NCBI GenBank assembly: GCA_035532555.1
Contig: DATKQS010000024.1
Span: forward strand, 75,225-139,224
DNA: 64,000 bases
Reading direction: 5' to 3'
Source of the DNA: Thermoplasmata archaeon
GTDB lineage: Archaea; Thermoplasmatota; Thermoplasmata; Lutacidiplasmatales; UBA184
The translations under genes were made by a program, and so were the position numbers. Numbering within the stretch: position 1 is the stretch's first letter; every line of letters begins with the position of its first letter. This document shows, piece by piece, positions 59,043 to 64,000 of the stretch. The notes under the pieces are model-generated. The model was not told the origin of the DNA, did not search any database, and was given only the letters and a program-made list of their open reading frames with translations.

Positions 59043-61115
59043 TCAATGGGCCAAAGAGACGAATCGAAGGGAAAGTGAGTTCAGTACGACCGAGGTGGAC
59101 GAGAGACCCATGGCGAGAGCCCCCGTGATGGGCAGTACGTTGTAGATGCCGAGGCCGAAGACGGGGACCAGGGCACCGGCCGCGATCGGGAGCAGAACTG
59201 CATTGTACCCGAGCGCCCACGTCAGGTTTCCCTTGACCTTCCCCACGGTCCGGCGTCCGGTGCGCAGCGCGAGGGCCACTCCTCGGAAGTCCGACCGCAC
59301 GAGGATCACCCCACCGGCTTCCTTGGCGACGTCGGTGCCGGCGCCGATCGCGATGCCGAGGTCTGCGGCCGCGAGCGCCGGTGCGTCATTGATGCCGTCG
59401 CCGACGTAGGCGACGTGCTTCCCTTGGGCTTGGTACTCCTTGATGATCGCCAACTTCTCCTGGGGGCTCACGTTGGCGTGCACCACGGCGATCCCCACCT
59501 GCTCCGCCACACGTCGCGCGGCGGCCTCGTGATCGCCGGTCACCATGATCGCGGCGATACCGTCCTGAGTCAGGGCCGAGATCGCCGCTCGGACGCCGGG
59601 AGCGACCTCGTCGGAGAAGCCGAGGATTCCCAAGGGGCGCCCCTCTTCGAGGACTACTGACCACGTCTTCCCTTCCGACTCGAGCCTGCGGGAATCCGCG
59701 ACCAAGGGGCCGAGTTCCAAACGGTCCGTCCGGGCGGCGGCACCCCGAAGGATCGAGACCGTCCTTCCATCTGTTTCGCCGCGGATCCCTCGTCCGGGTT
59801 CGGCGGTGAGCGAGCGAACCGGGGAGATGGTCGAGCCGCGCCGGGCCGCGGCGTCGCGCACCGCCTGGGCCAGCGGGTGCTCGGAGCCCTGCTCCAGGCC
59901 CGCCGCGACGCTGAGGAGGTGGGCCGGATCGACTCCCGGCATGGCCAGCATGTCGGTCAGAGAAGGTTCTCCGCGGGTCAGGGTCCCCGTCTTGTCCGTA
60001 AGGACCACGTCCGCCTGGCTCGCGCGCTCGAGGGAGTCGCGTCCCTTGAAGAGGATCCCTTCCTCGGCGGCCCTCCCGGTTCCCACGATGATCGCGGCGG
60101 GGGTCGCGATGCCGAAGGCGCAAGGGCAGGCCGTGATGACCACCGACACCAGAACGAGCAGGGATATCGTCAGGCCCACGCCGGCCAGGGCCCAGGCGAA
60201 GGACGCCAGGACCGCCAGGACCAGCACGACGGGGACGAACGTGGCGGCGATCCGGTCGGCCAGCTTCTGCAGGGGCACTCGGCTCGTCTCGGCCTCGGCC
60301 ACGAGCTGGCCGATCTGGGCCAGCAGCGTGTCCTCTCCGACCTTCGTCGCCTCTACCGTGAGGAGTCCTTCCCCGTTGATGGACCCGGCGATGATCGAAT
60401 CGCCGGGGCTCTTCTCTACCGGCAGGCTCTCCCCGGTGAGGATCGCTTCGTTGATGGCCGAATGGCCCTCTAGGATCACGCCGTCGGTCGGGACACGCGC
60501 CCCCGGGCGGACGCGGAAGCGGTCTCGGGCCTGGACCTCCGAGACCGGGACCTCCACCTCGCTTCCGTCCCGCAGAACCCTCGCCGTGCTCGGGAGCAGC
60601 TCCTGGAGCTTGCGCAGGGAGCCGCGGGCCTTCTCGCGGGTGAGATGTTCGAGGTAGTGTCCCGTCAGGATGAGGGTAACGATCAGGGCCGACGCGTCAA
60701 AGTAGTAGTTGTGAGGTAGCCCCGCCGGCGCGACCACCACCGCGGTGCTGTACGCGAAGGCGACGGTGGTTCCGACCGCGATGAGTATGTCCATGTTCCA
60801 GACGCGGTTATGGATCGCATCGTAGGTCCCGCGGTAGAAATCGAGGCCGGGGTAGAACTGGACGACCCCCGCGAGCGCGAGCGCGACCCAAGGCCATCCC
60901 GGCGGGGAGTACACGTACGATAGGACGAGAATCACCGCGGAGAGGGGCCAGGCGATCGCGAGTCGGAGCTGGAGCTGGGCGAGTTGATGCTCCGGGGCGG
61001 AGAACTCCTTTAGGCACGTCGTGGAGCAGAAGTAGTAGGTTCGACTCTCGCGCAGTAGGGTGAGCTCGGCGCTCTTCTCGTCGACGAACATCCCGCAGAT
61101 CGGGTCGGTCGCCAT
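59043..61115 (-). CDS. copA: Copper-exporting P1B-type ATPase with N-terminal YHS domain
   Basis: This 690-aa ATPase begins with a YHS/TRASH-like metal-binding domain (DPICGMFVDEKSAE and YYFCSTTCLKEF) instead of CxxC heavy-metal domains. Eight membrane helices follow. The transport-site CPC is in VITACPCAFGIATPAAI, with YN (GYNAVLLP) and MxxSS (MGLSSTSVVLNSL) of Cu(I) pumps. The phosphorylated Asp is in LTDKTGTLTRGEP, TGES is in LTGESLPVEK, and the hinge is GDGINDAPALAAADLG. It expels Cu(I) or Ag(I) using ATP. Confidence 0.95.
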   Translation of the reverse strand: MATDPICGMFVDEKSAELTLLRESRTYYFCSTTCLKEFSAPEHQLAQLQLRLAIAWPLSAVILVLSYVYSPPGWPWVALALAGVVQFYPGLDFYRGTYDAIHNRVWNMDILIAVGTTVAFAYSTAVVVAPAGLPHNYYFDASALIVTLILTGHYLEHLTREKARGSLRKLQELLPSTARVLRDGSEVEVPVSEVQARDRFRVRPGARVPTDGVILEGHSAINEAILTGESLPVEKSPGDSIIAGSINGEGLLTVEATKVGEDTLLAQIGQLVAEAETSRVPLQKLADRIAATFVPVVLVLAVLASFAWALAGVGLTISLLVLVSVVITACPCAFGIATPAAIIVGTGRAAEEGILFKGRDSLERASQADVVLTDKTGTLTRGEPSLTDMLAMPGVDPAHLLSVAAGLEQGSEHPLAQAVRDAAARRGSTISPVRSLTAEPGRGIRGETDGRTVSILRGAAARTDRLELGPLVADSRRLESEGKTWSVVLEEGRPLGILGFSDEVAPGVRAAISALTQDGIAAIMVTGDHEAAARRVAEQVGIAVVHANVSPQEKLAIIKEYQAQGKHVAYVGDGINDAPALAAADLGIAIGAGTDVAKEAGGVILVRSDFRGVALALRTGRRTVGKVKGNLTWALGYNAVLLPIAAGALVPVFGLGIYNVLPITGALAMGLSSTSVVLNSLSLRFVSLAH

Positions 61116-61157
61116 CGAGCGCGCGCCCTCCGAGCCGTTCGACTACGCGCCCCGAGT

Positions 61158-61298
61158 CTACGCGCTGGGGTGGGTGCGCTCGTACGTCTTGCGGCAGCCC
61201 TCGCTGCAGAAGTAGATCGTCTCGCCGCCGTACGTCCCCTTCGCCGGGGCGCGGGCCGGGTCGACCATCATTCCGCAGACCGGGTCACGGAACTGCAT
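61158..61298 (-). CDS. Stand-alone YHS-domain protein
   Basis: This 46-aa protein begins MQFRDPVCGMMVDPARAPAK and continues ETIYFCSEGCRKTYERTHPS. The Cys positions (CGM and FCSEGC) match the metal-binding YHS domain, the same type as at the N-terminus of the adjacent ATPase. It is 42 bp upstream of the ATPase on the same strand, so probably co-transcribed, and could act as a copper carrier for it. Confidence 0.8.
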   Translation of the reverse strand: MQFRDPVCGMMVDPARAPAKGTYGGETIYFCSEGCRKTYERTHPSA

Positions 61299-61418
61299 GT
61301 CGGATGTGAGCCCGAGCGAGCATATAGGGCCCGCCTAACGCGTTTCCGCCCGCGCGACCGATAGGGGCGGTGGGGGGGTGTAGAAAGGAATATGCCCGCC
61401 CCGCTCGATGGCTGCACG

Positions 61419-61745
61419 ATGGTTGCACGGACGACGCCGGAAGAGGTGGCCCGCCGGCTCTCGGAAGAACCAGAGAGTTTGCTGCTCTTGGATGTCCGTG
61501 AGGACGAGGAGCGGGTCACCGCGGCGATCCAGCCTTCGATCCACATCCCGATGTACGAGGTCCCCGAACGGCTCGCCGAGATCCCACGGGACCGAGAAGT
61601 GGTCGTCTACTGCCACCACGGTTCGCGCTCCGAAATGGTCGCCGGTTTCCTCGAGGGCGAGGGGTACGCGCGCGTCACGAATCTCTCCGGGGGCATCGAC
61701 GCCTGGTCCGCCCAGGTCGATCGCAAGGTCCCGCGGTACACCTGA
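61419..61745 (+). CDS. Rhodanese-domain sulfurtransferase
   Basis: This 108-aa single rhodanese domain has LLLLDVREDEERVTAAIQPS and the active-site loop VVVYCHHGSRSEMVAGFLEG, where the Cys carries persulfide. NLSGGIDAWSAQVD closes the fold. ATG 61419 is chosen because GAATATG at 61388-61394 lies about 28 nt before it. ATG 61392 is in frame but overlaps that box. It may supply sulfur or detoxify thiols. It is divergent from the YHS gene. Confidence 0.9.
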   Translation: MVARTTPEEVARRLSEEPESLLLLDVREDEERVTAAIQPSIHIPMYEVPERLAEIPRDREVVVYCHHGSRSEMVAGFLEGEGYARVTNLSGGIDAWSAQVDRKVPRYT

Positions 61746-62179
61746 CGCAGCCTCGGCCGAAGGGCTCACCGTTCGTGAGCGCCCTCCGTGCGCTAGGCAT
61801 GTCCTCCTAGGGAGGGTTCCCGCCTCCATGTCCGCCCTCTCGTCCCCGGGAATGAGGAGCGTGGTGATGCCGCCGCCGTCCTCCGAGCGCCCACCGATGA
61901 ACGCAGCCTGCGAACTCCGCGCAAGCGACCGGGAACTCCTTGCGCGTCCGTACGACCCTCCTCGCAGATTTCCCGGCGCGCATCGCCTCCGCGAGCTGCT
62001 CCAGCGTCTCTCCGGCCGCAACGCTCGAGACGCGCGCTCCCATGCGGCAGAAGCTCCGTTCGATCCGAAGGGCGGGTGCCCGGCCGTGAGGCCCGTCGTC
62101 GGCTTCGTGACGCTCCGTTAGGGCTCGATCGGCCCCTTGGGGTCCCCGCAGGTCGCGTCCAACCGCACGGGGGGCGCGG
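61746..62179. other. Intergenic stretch without a confident gene
   Basis: A minus-strand frame at 61807-62043 (78 aa) starts MGARVSSVAAGETLEQLAEA and ends with a His/Gly/Arg-rich tail containing HHHAPH. Its N-terminal half looks helical and could be real, but no promoter or family supports it. Nothing else was recognised. Confidence 0.4.
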
Positions 62180-62527
62180 TCAGCGTCCGCTCGCTGCCCC
62201 GGAGGAGCCCGAGAACGCCTCGGTGTACGCCCGCATCCTCCAGTACGTGTTCAGGAACTCCTGCCCTCGAACGGTGACTTGGTAGACGGTGTGCCCATCG
62301 GATTCGTCCGACGAGAGCAGGCCGAGCGCGATGAGCCGATCAATCGATCGACACAGGCGGTCGACGGGCATGCCGGCGCCGTAGGAGACACGGGTGACCC
62401 GGGCCCGACCGTGGTGACGTTTGACGACCTCTAGGATCGTAGCGTAGAGGTCGGTCTGCTCGCGGCGACGCGCGGTCCCTGAACCCTCACGCGGCCGGTC
62501 CCACACGGTTCGAGGCCCCCCCTTCAA
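62180..62527 (-). CDS. Archaeal winged-helix DNA-binding protein
   Basis: This 115-aa protein has a wHTH of the archaeal HTH_45-like type: a first helix (DLYATILEVVKRHHG), recognition region (MPVDRLCRSIDRLIALGLL) and wing (SDGHTVYQVTVRGQEFLN). A final helix probably dimerises. The start overlaps the stop of the bactofilin-like gene (ATGA), so the two form an operon, and it may regulate it. Confidence 0.8.
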   Translation of the reverse strand: MKGGPRTVWDRPREGSGTARRREQTDLYATILEVVKRHHGRARVTRVSYGAGMPVDRLCRSIDRLIALGLLSSDESDGHTVYQVTVRGQEFLNTYWRMRAYTEAFSGSSGAASGR

Positions 62528-63741
62528 AGAGGGAACGTGGGGAGATGGTCCACCTTCTGCAAGGACCCACGAACCGACCCAGGGGTCTGCTCCCCGAACG
62601 ATCGCGTGTACCGGACCTCATCGGCGGTGGCACCCCGTTCGAGGACGACCTCCCCGGCGAAGATCCGGGTCGCGTGGGCATCCCGACCGAGCTCCACGCT
62701 ACCGGCGTAGATCTCCTCCGCTTCGGAGTCCGCTTCGAGGATCACCCGGTCCCCCACGAGCGCTCCGCGGGCCTGGGTCTTGCGGCCCACTCGGATCCGG
62801 CGACCCTTGAGGCCCTCGGTCGTGCCGACGGAGCCCCCGACCTCGACCTCGCCGGAGATGATAGCGCGCAACGCACGCACCGCTCCCCCGACCTCGAGGC
62901 GCGCGGCGGTGAGGCGTTCTCCGACCTCGAGCATCCCGCCGATCTCGACGGAGTCCTGGACCTCGAGCGATCGGAGGACATCGAGCTTGCCTCCGACCTC
63001 CACCGATTGGCCGGTACCGTTTCCGTGGATCGATCCGATCCCACCGATCTCGAGTCGTGCGAAGTGAAGATCCCCGTCGGTTCGGAACACGCCTCCGATG
63101 TCGATGTTCCCGCCCTTGGAGGGAGCGCCGAGGCGCGCCTTCCCGCCCACGTCCAGGGAGCCGAAGGTGAGGGGGCCGGTCGCATCGATCGTGCCGCCCA
63201 CGGTGATCGAGCGGCGGATCTCTCCTCCCTGGAGCGAGATCCGCCCTCCGATGGCGAGTTCGTCGAGTTCGACCGTTGCGAGCTCGGCCATTCCGCCGAC
63301 GTCGAGCTTCTCCGCCTTGAGGGCTCCCCGGACAACGACCCGCCCTCCCACGGAGACCCGGCGCGCCGTGAGGGTGTCGCTGCAGTCGAGCAATCCGCCG
63401 ATCTCGAACCGCTCGCCCGTGGCCGGGCCGCGTACGACGAGCTGCTTGTCGATGTCGACGTCACGCGCCCGGAACGTTCCGTCGACCCGGATCGAGGACC
63501 GTTCACCCTCGAGGTCCTCCGCTACCTCGAGGTTGCCGTGGATGAGAAGGTCCGCGTGGTCGGCTCGGAGCGAGGCGCACTCGACGTTCCCTGCGATCTC
63601 GGCGTCGCCGGCGAAGCTCGCGCGTCCCAAGACCTTCAGAAGGCCGTCAACGTCGATGCGCACGTTCTTCTCGACCTCCAGATCGCCCTCGATGGTCCCG
63701 AGACGGACGCGGGAACCCTTGGGCACGTGTTGGTCGGCCAT
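62524..63741 (-). CDS. Bactofilin-like beta-solenoid polymer-forming protein
   Basis: This 405-aa protein is built almost entirely of short beta repeats of about 17-20 residues with recurring VGG, IGG or VRG turns (for example LEIGGIGSIHGN, VEVGGKLDVLRS, LEVGGAVRALRA). That is the pattern of right-handed beta-helices in bactofilins, which polymerise into cytoskeletal filaments. There is no signal or membrane helix. It is much longer than typical bactofilins (about 120-200 aa), so it holds about two or more solenoid blocks. ATG 63741 has a TATA-like box at 63762-63770. Confidence 0.7.
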   Translation of the reverse strand: MADQHVPKGSRVRLGTIEGDLEVEKNVRIDVDGLLKVLGRASFAGDAEIAGNVECASLRADHADLLIHGNLEVAEDLEGERSSIRVDGTFRARDVDIDKQLVVRGPATGERFEIGGLLDCSDTLTARRVSVGGRVVVRGALKAEKLDVGGMAELATVELDELAIGGRISLQGGEIRRSITVGGTIDATGPLTFGSLDVGGKARLGAPSKGGNIDIGGVFRTDGDLHFARLEIGGIGSIHGNGTGQSVEVGGKLDVLRSLEVQDSVEIGGMLEVGERLTAARLEVGGAVRALRAIISGEVEVGGSVGTTEGLKGRRIRVGRKTQARGALVGDRVILEADSEAEEIYAGSVELGRDAHATRIFAGEVVLERGATADEVRYTRSFGEQTPGSVRGSLQKVDHLPTFPL

Positions 63742-63761
63742 GAGGGCTGGAGGCGGGGGGT

Positions 63762-63770
63762 AAGTAAAGG
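63762..63770 (-). promoter_or_regulatory. TATA box for the bactofilin-like operon
   Basis: CTTTACTTA on the minus strand is centred about 25 nt before ATG 63741, favouring it over the upstream frame extension. Confidence 0.5.
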
Positions 63771-63814
63771 ACTGCGTCACTCCCGGTGAGTCTCCCGCGG
63801 GTTCTCCGGCGAAC

Positions 63815-63822
63815 GGATATGC
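63815..63822 (+). promoter_or_regulatory. TATA box for the uracil-DNA glycosylase gene
   Basis: GGATATGC is centred about 25 nt before ATG 63843. Confidence 0.4.
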
Positions 63823-63842
63823 CCGGAATCGGTCCGGCCTGC

Positions 63843-64000
63843 ATGACGGATTCCTTGGCCGCGCTCCGGACCGAGGTCGTCGCCTGCCGCCGCTGCCCGC
63901 GGCTCGTGCGCTACCGCGAGGAGGTGGCCGCCGTCCGCAAGCGTGAGTACCGAGAAGAGGAGTACTGGGGGAAACCCGTCCCGGGCTTCGGCGACCCGGA
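63843..64000 (+). CDS. Uracil-DNA glycosylase, family 5 (partial)
   Basis: Only the first 52 residues are present, cut by the window end. They include the iron-sulfur cysteines VACRRCPRLVRYREEVA and the conserved EEYWGKPVPGFGDP, which separates family 5 (UDGb) from family 4. The enzyme removes uracil and other deaminated bases from DNA. It is leaderless from the TATA box. Confidence 0.85.
   Translation, partial: MTDSLAALRTEVVACRRCPRLVRYREEVAAVRKREYREEEYWGKPVPGFGDP

Noticed and set aside
61807-62043. 78-aa His-rich minus-strand protein
   Set aside because: Possible but not supported by promoter, family or conserved motif, so it is mentioned only under the intergenic stretch.
1-64000. CRISPR array, IS element with terminal repeats, or rRNA genes
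   Set aside because: No regularly spaced repeats, no transposase and no rRNA sequence were seen anywhere in the window.

Overview
The window is chromosomal DNA of a high-GC archaeon. Archaeal markers include TFB, GAR1, the S19e/PDCD5/L39e/L31e/eIF6 cluster, S17e, archaeal release factor aRF1, an RFC clamp-loader subunit, Sec61-beta, archaeal CoaD, Taw1 and a family-5 uracil-DNA glycosylase. A DUF5611-type protein and many apparently leaderless genes, with a TATA box about 25-29 nt before the start codon, point to Thermoplasmatota. That placement is inference, because no rRNA is present.

Layout. 0-12 kb holds a small zinc-ribbon/membrane operon, a very large TPR protein ending in a RING-like zinc finger, an HD phosphohydrolase, a GT4 glycosyltransferase, a tRNA-Ser(CGA) that appears to carry an intron in its T-loop, a ubiquitin-fold sulfur-carrier-like gene, a CADD-type diiron protein, GAR1-TFB, an AlkA-like glycosylase and PurN. 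11-16.6 kb is a six-gene minus-strand molybdenum hydroxylase operon (nucleotidyltransferase, XdhC, 2Fe-2S, Mo and FAD subunits, SerK-like). The spacing of four extra cysteines in its FAD subunit matches 4-hydroxybenzoyl-CoA reductase. Between it and the ribosomal cluster lies a strongly self-complementary gene-free stretch that may encode an RNA. 17-32 kb is ordinary information processing and metabolism: ribosomal proteins, CoaD, an M50 protease, a tRNA methyltransferase, GlmM, TauE, a GH15 glucoamylase and a radical SAM enzyme.

32.3-37.2 kb is an integrated element beside tRNA-Arg(CCU). It has a tyrosine integrase, a PD-(D/E)xK nuclease, an unknown 483-aa protein holding a 20-bp perfect inverted repeat, and an HUH rolling-circle Rep. 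A tRNA 5'-half lies at the far end.

37-49 kb carries an HTH regulator, a secreted protein, aRF1, thioredoxin, MoaB/MoaC, RFC, an SppA-like protease, Sec61-beta, Taw1 and a ROK kinase. 49-57.5 kb is a single minus-strand operon for the oxidative pentose phosphate pathway (tkt, tal-pgi fusion, HAD, gnd, zwf, pgl). This is unusual for an archaeon and probably acquired from bacteria. With the glucoamylase and the ROK kinase it gives a route from glucan to glucose-6-phosphate, NADPH and pentoses.

57.7-61.8 kb looks like a copper-handling neighbourhood: a 42-residue peptide with 13 cysteines (metallothionein-like), a methyltransferase, a Met/His-rich membrane-anchored protein, a CopA-type P-ATPase, a stand-alone YHS protein and a rhodanese. 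The window ends with a winged-helix/bactofilin-like pair and the start of a uracil-DNA glycosylase.
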